Assembly (NCBI RefSeq): GCF_022751215.1
Contig: NZ_JAICDG010000005.1
Location: forward strand, 248,001 to 312,000
Reading direction: 5' to 3'
Length of the DNA: 64,000 bases
From: Actinomadura terrae
GTDB lineage: Bacteria > Actinomycetota > Actinomycetes > Streptosporangiales > Streptosporangiaceae
Part shown: positions 17,474 to 26,000 of the stretch, one piece after another
How positions within the stretch are numbered: position 1 is the stretch's first letter
How the letters are laid out: the number at the start of each line of letters is the position of its first letter
Program-made: the position numbers and the translations under genes
The notes under the pieces: model-generated
Told to the model about the DNA's origin: nothing
What the model saw: the letters and a program-made list of their open reading frames with translations, nothing else
Database searches by the model: none

Positions 17474-17716
17474 GTGGAGAAGGCACCCCTTTCTAGGGCG
17501 ATCCGTGCCATCCAGGCCTTTGAACACGGCCTTCGGGAATTCGTCGCGATGAATCAGGCCCTGGTCGGCAACGGCGCGGCGACGCTCTTTCCCACGACGG
17601 CGCAGGCCCTGGAACAACGCGACACCAGGTTGCGCGGCCTCGTCACGATGCCCGCGACCACGGCGCCTCCGGCTCACTCGGCCCTCACACTGCCCGAATT
17701 CGACCCACAACCGTGA
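17474..17716 (+). CDS. Possible small hypothetical protein
   Basis: 80 codons from ATG at 17474 with normal GC-rich third positions for the neighbourhood. It has no family I recognise and a helical N-terminal half (SRAIRAIQAFEHGLREFVAMNQ). It fills most of the 368-base gap before the PIN-like gene. No strong ribosome site is seen, so it may be a remnant or not a gene. Confidence 0.3.
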   Translation: MEKAPLSRAIRAIQAFEHGLREFVAMNQALVGNGAATLFPTTAQALEQRDTRLRGLVTMPATTAPPAHSALTLPEFDPQP

Positions 17717-17773
17717 GCGGGCACCAGCGAAAAGGCAGGGCGTATCGCAGGTGCGGCTCCCTACGCTCACCCT

Positions 17774-18820
17774 GTGACTGACGAGCCCTTTGACGACGGC
17801 ACGCCGGCGGCCGGCACGTCGACCCTCCGCGGCCGGTTCCCGTGGCACTTCGGTCCGCCCGCCGGTGCCCAACTCGAACGGTTCCTGACGCACGGACTGG
17901 TGGTGTTCGACACCAACGCGCTGTTCGACGCCTACCGGCTGAACCCGCAGGGCCGCGCCGAGTTCCTCCGGACCCTCGGCCTGCTGGGCGACCGGTTGTG
18001 GGTGCCGCACCGCGTCGCGGAGGAGTTCCTCGGCAACCGCCTGGCCGTCATCAGCGAGTGCGCCGGCGCCGTCACCAAACTGACCAACGACCTCGGCGGT
18101 TCGTTCCGCAAGCTCAAGGCCGACATCGAGGAGTTCGGCGGTCGGCGCGGGCTGGCGAAGAACAGTGTCGACGAGGTGCTGAAGCTGCTGGGCGAGGCGC
18201 AGCGGCAGATCACCGAGAAGATCGGCTCCTCCTACCGGTTCGATCTCAAGGCGGCGGACTGCGTCACCGCCGATCCGATCCTCACGGAGATCGAGAAGCT
18301 GCTGGACAGGCGGATCGGACCGCCGCTCAAGGACATGCGGAAGGTGAGGGAGGAGGCCGCGTACCGGTTCGAGCGGCGCATCCCGCCCGGCTACGCCGAT
18401 GCGGACAAGCCACCCGAGCAGGCCATAGGCGACTATGTGCTGTGGGTCCAACTGCTCCAGGAGGTCGAAAGGCTCCCGCGCCCGGTCCTGTTCGTCACCA
18501 ACGAGAAGAAGAAGGCCAATGACCGGGAGGTGACAGCGGCCCTCTTCCACAGGTATCAGTTTTCGTCCGGCTCGCCCGTCAGACCCGAGTACGTCAAGGA
18601 GCGACTCTCGGCGCGCTTGGCGGAGATTCCAGAGGACAGCAGCGAAGCCGCCATTCTGCGTGCCCAGATCAAGCAGGTCGATACCGACCTCGCCGCCGCC
18701 TGGGCGGAGGACAGGGTGAACGAAGTACTGGCCGACCTGGGCCTGCTGGACGGCCCCGGCCCCGGCGCCGAGCCCGCCGATTCCGCCGGTTCCGACGCGC
18801 GGGAGAACGGGTCTCAGTAG
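17774..18820 (+). CDS. PIN-like domain protein (PIN_8 type)
   Basis: 348-aa protein from GTG at 17774. The N-terminal region has the PIN-nuclease start VVFDTNALFDAYR (Asp in the first acidic position, about residues 42-55), then LGDRLWVPHRVAEEFLGNR with the second acidic position, matching the PIN_8 'PIN-like' family. Later acidic motifs occur around IGDYVLWVQLLQE and FVTNEKKKA. The middle is long, charged and helical, probably coiled coil. PIN proteins are metal-dependent RNases, often toxins or defence effectors; PIN_8 members occur in bacterial conflict loci. I see no obvious antitoxin beside it, so its partner is unknown. Confidence 0.7.
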   Translation: MTDEPFDDGTPAAGTSTLRGRFPWHFGPPAGAQLERFLTHGLVVFDTNALFDAYRLNPQGRAEFLRTLGLLGDRLWVPHRVAEEFLGNRLAVISECAGAVTKLTNDLGGSFRKLKADIEEFGGRRGLAKNSVDEVLKLLGEAQRQITEKIGSSYRFDLKAADCVTADPILTEIEKLLDRRIGPPLKDMRKVREEAAYRFERRIPPGYADADKPPEQAIGDYVLWVQLLQEVERLPRPVLFVTNEKKKANDREVTAALFHRYQFSSGSPVRPEYVKERLSARLAEIPEDSSEAAILRAQIKQVDTDLAAAWAEDRVNEVLADLGLLDGPGPGAEPADSAGSDARENGSQ

Positions 18821-18856
18821 CCCCCCGATCGACCCGGTGTCCATACTCGCCGCTGG

Positions 18857-20641
18857 TCAAGAGGACGGGAGGCTGCGGGTTATCTCGTCCGGGGGTCCGG
18901 TGGCGGCTATCCGGCCTGATTTCAGCAGGATCACCGTGTCGGCGGCGCTGATGGTCGAGGGGCGGTGCGCGATGACCAGGAGGGTGCATTCGCGCGAGAT
19001 CTGGGCGATCGTCTGTGTGAGGAACTGCTCGTTGGCGGCGTCCAGCTGTGACGTCGGCTCGTCCAGCAACAGCAGGCGCGGCCTTGGCAGCAGCGCGCGG
19101 GCGATCGCGACGCGTTGGCGCTCCCCGCCCGACAGCAGGTCGCCGTGCTCGCCGACCGGAGTGTCCAGGCCCTTGGGGAGGCGCGCGACCAGGTCACCGA
19201 GGCCGGCCAGCCGCACGACCCGGTCGATCTCGGCATCGGCGGCGTCGGGCTTGCCGTAGACGATGTTGTCGCGCAGCGTGCCGTGCATGACCGGTGCGGA
19301 CTGCTCCACCAGGCCGAGCCTGGACCGGGTCTCGCTGATGCTCAGTTCGGCGCGGATATCCGTTCCGTCCAGCAGGATCTGCCCCTGGTCGGGATCGTAG
19401 AACCGGGCTATCAGCGAGAACAACGTCGATTTCCCGGCCCCTGACGCGCCTATCAGGGCGGTGTGGGTGTGGCGCGGGATGGTGAAGGACACCTGCCGCA
19501 GGACGGGGTTCTCCGTGTCGTAGCCGAAGGTGATATCGCGGAATTCCACCGCGGGGGTCGTCCCGTTCGGGCCGGCGGCCTTTTCGACGAGAACAGGGGC
19601 CCGCTTGGCGTCGGCTTCCGACGGCAGTTGCGTGACCTCCTCGATTCGCTGCAACGCCGCCATTCCCCGTTGCAGCGTCGCCATCACGTCGAACATGTTC
19701 GCGATCGGCGCGCCGATGTAGGTGATGTACAGCAGGAATCCGACCAGGTCCGGCAGGGACGCGTCGCCGCTCGCGACGCGGATTCCGCCGACGACCAGGA
19801 CCGCCATCATCGATCCGTGCATCGCCAGCGTCATCATCGGGCCGATGACCGCGTCCCGTTTCGCGGCCTGGAGGTTCTGCTCGTAGGCCTGGCGCGCGAG
19901 GCGGCCGATCCGCTCGGTTTCGCGGTCCTCGGCACGCATCACGCGGACGGTGCGGATCGCCGACAACGCGCGTTCCAGTTCCGCCGACATTCCACCGAGG
20001 CTGTCCTGGGCGTCTTCGACGGCGCGGCGGATTCCCGCCAAGAGCAGCAGTGTCAGGCCGCCGATCGCACCGACGATGACCAGCACGATCAGGAAGAGCG
20101 CCGCGTCCAGCCACAGCATCAGCGCGATACCGCCGACGATGGAGAACAGCCCGACCACGACCTCCGAAAGGTCGTAGGCCAGGGAGTCGCGCAACATGGT
20201 GGTGTCGGAGGTGGTGCGCGAGAGTGAGTCGCCGAGCCGCCGGCTCTCGTGCCGCCGCATCGGCAGCCGCAGAAGCTTGCCGATGAGCCGCAGCCGCAGC
20301 CCCAGCACCAGGCCCTCGGAGGTCCGTTCGAGGGCGTAGGAGGAGATCGCGGCGATGACGGCTTCGAGGACGAACACCACGGCCAGCAGCACGGCGAGGG
20401 CGGCGTAGGGCCTCCCGTCCGAGAACTGCTTGATCGTCCTGGTAGCCAGGAGCGGCTGCGCCAGGCCCATCCCGGCGGCCAGCAGCGAGAACACCAGCGC
20501 GACGCAGATCGACTTGCGGTGCCCCCGGGTGGCCCGGACGAGGTCGCGCAGGCCGACCCGGAGCGGCACCTCCCGCTCGTCCTCCTCAGGCAGGTCGTCA
20601 GCGGCGTCGCCGCCGCGGGACGGTCGCAAACTGCTGAACAC
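18857..20641 (-). CDS. ABC exporter with fused membrane and ATPase domains, probably the lasso-peptide exporter of a decayed cluster
   Basis: 594-aa type IV ABC exporter from GTG at 20641. After a short cytosolic start, about six membrane helices fill residues 45-340 (SICVALVFSLLAAGMGL, ALAVLLAVVFVLEAVIA, VVVGLFSIVGGIALML and so on). The nucleotide-binding domain has Walker A GASGAGKST, Q-loop VEQSAP, signature LSGGERQR, Walker B LLLLDEPTS and H-loop AHRPST. It should pump a peptide or lipophile out of the cell using ATP. It lies 36 bases downstream of a lasso B2 fragment in the same direction, where lasso clusters usually encode their D exporter. The substrate assignment is inference from context. 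Confidence 0.85.
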   Translation of the reverse strand: MFSSLRPSRGGDAADDLPEEDEREVPLRVGLRDLVRATRGHRKSICVALVFSLLAAGMGLAQPLLATRTIKQFSDGRPYAALAVLLAVVFVLEAVIAAISSYALERTSEGLVLGLRLRLIGKLLRLPMRRHESRRLGDSLSRTTSDTTMLRDSLAYDLSEVVVGLFSIVGGIALMLWLDAALFLIVLVIVGAIGGLTLLLLAGIRRAVEDAQDSLGGMSAELERALSAIRTVRVMRAEDRETERIGRLARQAYEQNLQAAKRDAVIGPMMTLAMHGSMMAVLVVGGIRVASGDASLPDLVGFLLYITYIGAPIANMFDVMATLQRGMAALQRIEEVTQLPSEADAKRAPVLVEKAAGPNGTTPAVEFRDITFGYDTENPVLRQVSFTIPRHTHTALIGASGAGKSTLFSLIARFYDPDQGQILLDGTDIRAELSISETRSRLGLVEQSAPVMHGTLRDNIVYGKPDAADAEIDRVVRLAGLGDLVARLPKGLDTPVGEHGDLLSGGERQRVAIARALLPRPRLLLLDEPTSQLDAANEQFLTQTIAQISRECTLLVIAHRPSTISAADTVILLKSGRIAATGPPDEITRSLPSS

Positions 20642-20677
20642 GGAAGGGTCGTCTCCTCGAAAGGATGAAATCGGGGG

Positions 20678-20890
20678 TCAGCGGACGCGGGGCCCGACGG
20701 TCATCAGCACCCGGAACCCGGTGATGTTGTCGTCCTCACCGGCGGGACGCCCCTCGGCCTCCACCCAAGCATGCGCGCCGAACGGGGACGTGCGCGCGCC
20801 GACCCGGCACACCGGGAAGTGGCCGGACGGCCGGGCCCGGCCGCGCACCAGCGTCAGGACGCGCCGGATGCGGCGGGGCGGCGGGGCGGC
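20678..20890 (-). pseudogene. C-terminal fragment of lasso-peptide B2 transglutaminase-like protease
   Basis: The frame ending at 20678 carries SGHFPVCRVGARTSPF, then GAHAWVEAEGRPAGE, then ITGFRVLMTV. These match the C-terminal end of actinobacterial lasso-peptide B2 (leader-cleaving, transglutaminase-fold) proteins, including the catalytic His of the HAWVE motif. The upstream part that should contain the catalytic Cys is replaced by Pro/Arg-rich low-complexity sequence, and no precursor, cyclase or RRE gene remains upstream. I therefore call it a truncated pseudogene. Confidence 0.6.
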
Positions 20891-20987
20891 GGGGCGGCGG
20901 CCGAGATCGACTGGGATCGCGTTCCAGCACAACACGGGACGGACCAACCACGCCCCCCGCACCCGCCCTGAGCGTGCGGTGCGGGGT

Positions 20988-21662
20988 TCAGTCCCGCAGG
21001 GCCGCGACGATGGCGTCGGCCACGCCCCGGGCCGAGGCAGGGTTCTGCCCGGTGATCAGACGGCCGTCGGCGACCACGTGGGCGGTGAAGTCCTCGGCCG
21101 GGACGTGCGTCGCGCCCTGGGACGTGAGGCGGTCGGCCAGCAGGAACGGCACCACCTCGGCCAGGCCCACCGCCGTCTCCTCGGCGTTGGTGAACGCCGC
21201 GACCTTCTTGCCCGCGACCAGAGGGGAGCCGTCGGACAGCGTGAGGCCGACCAGCGCGGCCGGGCCGTGGCAGACCGCCGCGACCACGCCGCCCCGCTCG
21301 TAGAGCGTGCGGGCCAGCCGCGCGAGGCCCGGGTTGTCGGGAAAGTCCCACATGCTGCCGTGCCCACCGGCGAACAGGATCGCCTCGTAGCCGTCGGGGT
21401 CGATCCGGTCGGGGGTGGGCGTGTCGGCCAGTTGTGCGGCGATGCGCTCGTCGGTGAGGAAGCGGCGCTGGAGCGGGTTGGACCGGTCCTCCCCGTCGCG
21501 CGGCGGGACGCCTCCGGCGACGCTGACCAGGTCCACCTGGTAGCCGGCGGCGGTGAACACCTCCCACGGCACCGCCGCCTCGTCGACGTAGAAACCGGTA
21601 CCGCGCCCGGTCGAACCCAGGGTCGCGTGGCTGGTCAGGGCGATGAGAATACGCTTGGACAT
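20988..21662 (-). CDS. DJ-1/PfpI family protein (class I glutamine amidotransferase-like)
   Basis: 224-aa protein from ATG at 21662, which has GGGAG upstream. It shows the DJ-1/Hsp31-like fold: RILIALTSHATLG at the start, FYVDEAAVPWEVF with the conserved Glu, AILFAGGHGSMWDFP, and the nucleophile elbow VVAAVCHGPAALV with the reactive Cys. Members of this group detoxify glyoxal compounds or act as protein deglycases or chaperones in the cytosol; the exact activity is not visible. It is divergent from a LysR gene 161 bases away with a shared palindrome, so LysR control is likely. Confidence 0.85.
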   Translation of the reverse strand: MSKRILIALTSHATLGSTGRGTGFYVDEAAVPWEVFTAAGYQVDLVSVAGGVPPRDGEDRSNPLQRRFLTDERIAAQLADTPTPDRIDPDGYEAILFAGGHGSMWDFPDNPGLARLARTLYERGGVVAAVCHGPAALVGLTLSDGSPLVAGKKVAAFTNAEETAVGLAEVVPFLLADRLTSQGATHVPAEDFTAHVVADGRLITGQNPASARGVADAIVAALRD

Positions 21663-21795
21663 GGCGGTGCCGCTCCCTGAGAGGTCGAATTGCCGTCGAG
21701 GCCTCCGGCTCGGGAATCCCGGTGGGATTCGAGCGGAGACAGATTGATCATCACGCCGTCCGGTATCGAAATCCAATAGGGCCACACAGCTGCTG

Positions 21796-21813
21796 CTATC
21801 GGTTTTCTGATAG
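21796..21813. promoter_or_regulatory. Candidate LysR operator
   Basis: Perfect inverted repeat CTATC-N8-GATAG between the divergent DJ-1 and LysR genes, ending 10 bases before the lysR ATG. Position and symmetry fit an autoregulatory LysR site. Confidence 0.45.
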
Positions 21814-21823
21814 AAGAGGGCGG

Positions 21824-22708
21824 ATGCGCGACGTCTCGTTCGACCTGCTGCGGACCTTCCTGTCGGTCTACCGGACGGGGTCGGTGTCCCGCGCCGCCGA
21901 GTTGCGGGGCGTGTCCCAGCCGACCGTGACCGCCCACATCAAGGCGCTGGAAGCCGACCTGGACCGGCCGCTGTTCGACCGCGTGCCGCGCGGCATGGCG
22001 CCCACCCAGGCCGCGGACCACCTCGCCGCCCGGATCGCCCCGGCGATCGACAGCCTGGAGGACTGGGCGCACACCGACCTGGACCGGTCCGGCGACCCCT
22101 TCGGCCGCGCCGTCCACCTGGGCGGTCCGGCCGAACTGCTGTGCGCCCGCGTGCTGCCGTCCCTGGCCCACCTGGTCGCCCGGGGCCTTCAGGTGCGCGC
22201 CCGGTTCGGAATGCCCGACGAGCTGCTGGCCGAGCTGTCCGGCGGCGGCCTGGACCTGGTCGTCTCCACCGTCCGGCCGCGCCGCCGCGGCCTGCACGTC
22301 GAGGTGCTGGCCGACGAGGAGTTCGCCCTGGTCGGCGCCCCCGCCTGGACCGCCGAGGACGTCGACCGCGCCCCGCTGGTCGCCTACGCCGAGAACCTGC
22401 CGATCCTGCGCCGCTACTGGCGCACCGTCTTCGACGCCCGCCTCGCCCGCGGCCCCGCCGTCGTCGTCCCCGATCTGCGCGGCGTCCTGGCCACGGTCGT
22501 CGCGGGCGCCGGCATCACCGTCCTGCCGACCTACCTGTGCGCCGCCGAACTCGCGGACGGCCGTCTGCGCCTGCTCCATCGGCCCGAGGTCGCGCCGATC
22601 AACACGTTGTTCCTGGCCGGACGGGCCGGAGCGACCCACCCGGCCGCCGTCGCGGTGCGCGGCGAACTGCTCCACCGGGGTCGCATATGGACGGCGGAAG
22701 TCACCTGA
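21824..22708 (+). CDS. LysR-family transcriptional regulator
   Basis: 294-aa regulator from ATG at 21824 (AGAGGGCGG upstream). Residues 1-60 are the LysR winged helix-turn-helix (FDLLRTFLSVYRTGSVSRAA, SQPTVTAHIKALE, LFDRVPRG). The remainder is the two-lobed effector domain (LDLVVSTVRPRRRGL, LVAGAGITVLPTYL-like segments). LysR proteins usually activate a divergent target gene in response to a small ligand; here that target is the DJ-1-like gene. The ligand cannot be inferred. Confidence 0.88.
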   Translation: MRDVSFDLLRTFLSVYRTGSVSRAAELRGVSQPTVTAHIKALEADLDRPLFDRVPRGMAPTQAADHLAARIAPAIDSLEDWAHTDLDRSGDPFGRAVHLGGPAELLCARVLPSLAHLVARGLQVRARFGMPDELLAELSGGGLDLVVSTVRPRRRGLHVEVLADEEFALVGAPAWTAEDVDRAPLVAYAENLPILRRYWRTVFDARLARGPAVVVPDLRGVLATVVAGAGITVLPTYLCAAELADGRLRLLHRPEVAPINTLFLAGRAGATHPAAVAVRGELLHRGRIWTAEVT

Positions 22709-22777
22709 CCTCTGCCCCCGAATTCCCTAGGTTGAATGTGACGGAAGTGGGGCGGCCTACGGCGACAGGGGTCATAC

Positions 22778-23998
22778 GTGGACGTGCGGACGAAGCTCAT
22801 CGGGTCGGGCCCGAACGCCGATCCCTATCCCGCGTACGCGCGGCTTCGCGAAGAGCAGCCGGTCTGCCGGGTACAGCTGCGCGACAACGTGCATTGCTGG
22901 GTGGTGTCGCGTTATGAGGACGCCCGGTCCGCGTTCGCCGACCCGAGGCTGAGCCGGGACCCCCGCACGGCCGGACCGGCGTGGCGCGAGGCCGACCGCG
23001 GCCGTCCACTGGAGGACGGCGCGGGCCTCGGGGTGCATCTTCTGACCAGGGAGCCGCCGGACCACGACCGGTTGCGCCGCCTGGTCTCCGCCACCTTCAC
23101 CAAGGCCAGGACGGAGGCCCTGCGCGGGCGGGTCCAGCAGGTCGCCGACTCGCTCATCGACGCCTTCGCGGAACGGGGCGAGGCCGAGCTCGTCGCCGAG
23201 TTCGCCTACCCGCTGCCCATCACCGTGATCTGCGAAGTCCTCGGTATCCCGGCCGAGGACCGGAACCTGTTCCGGCAGTGGACCTCCAACGCCGTCGCGA
23301 CCGAATCCGGCGACGTCGACGGACGCCAGAGCGGCGTGCGGCCTCCCGGCGAGTACCTGCGCGCGCTCGTGGCGGCCAAGCGGCGCGCCCCGGGCGACGA
23401 CCTGGTCAGCGCGCTCGTCGCCGACCAGCGGGAGGGCCGGCTCAGCGAGGACGAGCTGCTCTCCATGATCTTCCTCCTGCTGATCGCCGGACACGAGAAC
23501 ACCGCCGGGCTCATCGGCAACGGCCTCCTCGCACTGCTGCGCTCTCCCGAGCAGCTCGCGCTCCTCAAGGAACGGCCCGAGCTCGCCGATGCCGCCGTGG
23601 AGGAGGTCCTGCGGTACGAGGGGCCGATGGAGCTGGCGGCGTGGCGCTGGACGACCGAGCCGGTGGAGATCGGCGGGACGCTGATCCCGTCCGGCGAACC
23701 GGTGCTCATCGCCCTGGCCGCCGCCCACCGCGACCCCGCGCGCTTCGCCGACCCCGACCGGTTCGACCTGGCCCGTCCCGACAACGCCCACCTGGGGTTC
23801 GGGCACGGGCGCCACCACTGCCTCGGCGCTCCGCTCGGTCGCCTGGAGGGCGCGGTGGCGCTTCGGACGCTCGTCCGGCGCCTCCCCGATCTGGCCCCGG
23901 CCGTCCCGCCGGAGCGGCTCCCCCGCCAGCCGAGCTCCATCGTCCGCGCCCTGCACGAACTCCCGATCGTCTTCACCCCGCGTGCGCGGACGCCATGA
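22778..23998 (+). CDS. Cytochrome P450 monooxygenase
   Basis: 406-aa soluble bacterial P450, from a GTG start. Seen: I-helix oxygen-activation motif AGHENTAG (about 245-252), K-helix EEVLRY with the ExxR pair, and heme loop FGHGRHHCLG with the ligand Cys at 348. N-terminal NADPYPAYARLREEQPV is typical of the CYP105/107-like broad class. It should hydroxylate or epoxidise a small substrate using electrons from a ferredoxin, but no ferredoxin or reductase gene is adjacent. It stands between LysR and HxlR genes with no obvious biosynthetic cluster, so the substrate is unknown. Confidence 0.9.
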   Translation: MDVRTKLIGSGPNADPYPAYARLREEQPVCRVQLRDNVHCWVVSRYEDARSAFADPRLSRDPRTAGPAWREADRGRPLEDGAGLGVHLLTREPPDHDRLRRLVSATFTKARTEALRGRVQQVADSLIDAFAERGEAELVAEFAYPLPITVICEVLGIPAEDRNLFRQWTSNAVATESGDVDGRQSGVRPPGEYLRALVAAKRRAPGDDLVSALVADQREGRLSEDELLSMIFLLLIAGHENTAGLIGNGLLALLRSPEQLALLKERPELADAAVEEVLRYEGPMELAAWRWTTEPVEIGGTLIPSGEPVLIALAAAHRDPARFADPDRFDLARPDNAHLGFGHGRHHCLGAPLGRLEGAVALRTLVRRLPDLAPAVPPERLPRQPSSIVRALHELPIVFTPRARTP

Positions 23999-24042
23999 TG
24001 AGGCATCCATCGGCCCCTGAGCCTCACCCCGCGCTCGCTAAG

Positions 24043-24087
24043 CCGTAAGCAACTTACGGTTGTGCATCGACTTACTATTCCTTAGTA
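24043..24087 (+). promoter_or_regulatory. Two palindromes upstream of hxlR/MFS
   Basis: CCGTAAG-N3-CTTACGG (24043-24059) and TACTA-N5-TAGTA (24073-24087) are both perfect and end just before the GTG at 24095. They are likely operator sites for the HxlR-type repressor; autoregulation is inferred. Confidence 0.5.
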
Positions 24088-24094
24088 TCGCGGT

Positions 24095-24427
24095 GTGGAC
24101 ATCACCGACACCGCGTTCTGCCCGCGCTACCACCGCGCCGTCGAGGTCATCGGCAAGCGGTGGACCGGTGCGATCGTGCGGGCCCTGCTGCTCGACGTCA
24201 ACCGGTTCGCCGACCTGCGCGGGGTCGTGCCCGGGCTGAGCGACCGCATGCTGACCGAGCGGCTGAAGGAACTCCAGGACGAGGGCATCGTGGAGCGGAT
24301 CGTCCATGACGAGACGCCCGTGCGGATCGAGTACCGGCTCACCCAGAAGGGCCTGGAGCTGCACGACGCGGTGTACGCGCTGAGCCGCTGGGCCGACCGC
24401 TGGGTCCCCCTCGAAGCGACCACCTGA
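24095..24427 (+). CDS. HxlR-family winged-helix regulator
   Basis: 110-aa MarR/HxlR-type repressor. It has the family hallmark N-terminal Cys (ITDTAFCPRYHRAVEVIGKRW), the recognition region FADLRGVVPGLSDRMLTERL and the wing VRIEYRLTQKGLEL. HxlR proteins often sense electrophiles or oxidants through the N-terminal Cys and control adjacent genes. It is followed after 158 bases by an MFS exporter in the same direction, a common regulator/efflux pairing. Starts at GTG 24095 immediately after two palindromes. Confidence 0.88.
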   Translation: MDITDTAFCPRYHRAVEVIGKRWTGAIVRALLLDVNRFADLRGVVPGLSDRMLTERLKELQDEGIVERIVHDETPVRIEYRLTQKGLELHDAVYALSRWADRWVPLEATT

Positions 24428-24585
24428 CCCACCCCGTCCCGGCGCACGCCGGACATCAACCTCATACCGACGTCCCCCTCGGCGAGCCGGACCGGCCCGC
24501 CGCCGGACACCCCTTTCCCTGTTCGCCGGGCCTCCGCCCGCTCGCGACGCGATGCGTGCTGCCCGGACTCCCCCTGGAGGTCACC

Positions 24586-25833
24586 GTGTCCTTGCCCGAC
24601 TCGCCACCGCGGGAAGCGGATCGGACGACAACGCGGATGTGGCTCGGCGTGCTCACCGTCGCGCTGGGCATCTTCTCGATGATCACCGCGGAGCAGCTCC
24701 CGGTCGGGCTGCTCCCGTCCATGTCCGAGCAGCTCGACGTCGCGGAGGGGACGGCGGGCCTCACGGTCACGGTGCCCGGCGTCGTCGCGGCGGTCTCCTC
24801 GATCGGGCTGCCGCTCGCGGTGGGCAGGCTCGACCGGCGCGTGCTGCTGGCCGTGCTGCTCGCGGTGATGGCCGTGGCGAGCACCGTCTCGGCGCTGGCC
24901 CCGAACTTCACCGTGCTCCTCGCGTCCCGGCTGCTGGTCGGCGTCACCATCGGCGGGTTCTGGGCGATCGCCGGAAGCCTCGCGATGCGGCTCGTGCCCG
25001 CCGCGTCCGTCCCCCGGGCGCTGGTGCTGATCTTCGGCGGGGTGGGCGCGGCGGCGGTGCTCGGCGTGCCGGTCGGGACGATGATCGGCGATCTCGTGGG
25101 GTGGCGCGGCGCGTTCTGGTCGCTCACCGGCCTGAGCGTCGCCGTCCTGATCGCCGCGCTCGTCCTCCTGCCGCCGCTGCCGGCGGCGGAGCCGGTGCGC
25201 CTGCGGGCGCTGCGCGCGCAGTTGGGCAACCCGGTCCTGATGGCCGGGATCGCCGCGACCGCCCTGCTGATCGCTGGCCACTACGGCGCGTATGTCTTCG
25301 TCAGCCCGGCACTGCGGGACGTCTCCGGCGTCGGCGCCGCCGCCGTCGGGCCGCTGCTGCTCGGCTACGGAATCCTGGGCATGATCGGCAACGCGGCCGC
25401 CGGAGGCCGTGCGTCCCGGGCCCCGGGACGCACGCTGGCCTCCATCGTCATCGTGCTCGGCGCCGCGCTCGTCCTGTTCCCGCTGCTCGGCACGACGCCC
25501 TGGACCGGCGCCGCGCTGCTGCTCGTCTGGGGCCTGGCCTACGGCGCGGCGCCCGTCGCGCTCCAGACCTGGATCCTCGGCGCGGCACCGGACAAGGCGG
25601 AGGCGGCGACCGCGATCTACTGCTTCGTGTTCAACCTCGCCATCGCGCTCGGCGCGCTCGCCAGCGGCCTGGTGGTGGACGCCACCGGCGTCCGGAGCGT
25701 GTTCTGGATCGCCGCCGTGGTCGTGCTTCTCGTCCTGCTGGCCGTGCGCTGGGCCCCGACGTCCGACCGGCCGACCGCCTCGCGGGCCCCCGCCATGGAG
25801 ACACCGGCCCAGGAGCGGACGACGCAGCGATAG
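24586..25833 (+). CDS. MFS efflux transporter
   Basis: 415-aa membrane protein with about 12 helices (WLGVLTVALGIFSMITAEQL, VPGVVAAVSSIGLPLAVG, RLLVGVTIGGFWAIAG and others). The GRLDRR loop after helix 2 and the RLLVGVTIGGFWAI helix fit the drug/arabinose-efflux DHA1 type (AraJ/YdhP-like). GTG at 24586 is preceded by GGAGG at proper spacing, which I prefer over the longer frame from 24556. It should export a small compound by proton antiport. The upstream HxlR gene probably regulates it. A strong hairpin follows. Confidence 0.88.
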   Translation: MSLPDSPPREADRTTTRMWLGVLTVALGIFSMITAEQLPVGLLPSMSEQLDVAEGTAGLTVTVPGVVAAVSSIGLPLAVGRLDRRVLLAVLLAVMAVASTVSALAPNFTVLLASRLLVGVTIGGFWAIAGSLAMRLVPAASVPRALVLIFGGVGAAAVLGVPVGTMIGDLVGWRGAFWSLTGLSVAVLIAALVLLPPLPAAEPVRLRALRAQLGNPVLMAGIAATALLIAGHYGAYVFVSPALRDVSGVGAAAVGPLLLGYGILGMIGNAAAGGRASRAPGRTLASIVIVLGAALVLFPLLGTTPWTGAALLLVWGLAYGAAPVALQTWILGAAPDKAEAATAIYCFVFNLAIALGALASGLVVDATGVRSVFWIAAVVVLLVLLAVRWAPTSDRPTASRAPAMETPAQERTTQR

Positions 25834-25850
25834 CCGCCCGCCGCGATGCT

Positions 25851-25876
25851 CCCCGCCCTGTGCTCACAGGGCGGGG
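25851..25876 (+). terminator. Hairpin terminator after the MFS gene
   Basis: Perfect 12-bp stem CCCCGCCCTGTG / CACAGGGCGGGG with a two-base centre, 17 bases after the stop codon. Confidence 0.75.
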
Positions 25877-26000
25877 AATGCGCCGTGAGCGTGAAGTAGG
25901 CGGGGGCGGGGTGGCAATACACAGGTGACAGGAATCCGCACCCGTTCGAAGGGCCGGAGATGACCACGATAATGCCGCCGTATCGCCTGTGGCGGCGGCG

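Noticed and set aside
17243..18844. Minus-strand open frame of 533 codons
   Set aside because: Runs across the GNAT start and the PIN-like gene in antisense; no recognisable domain.
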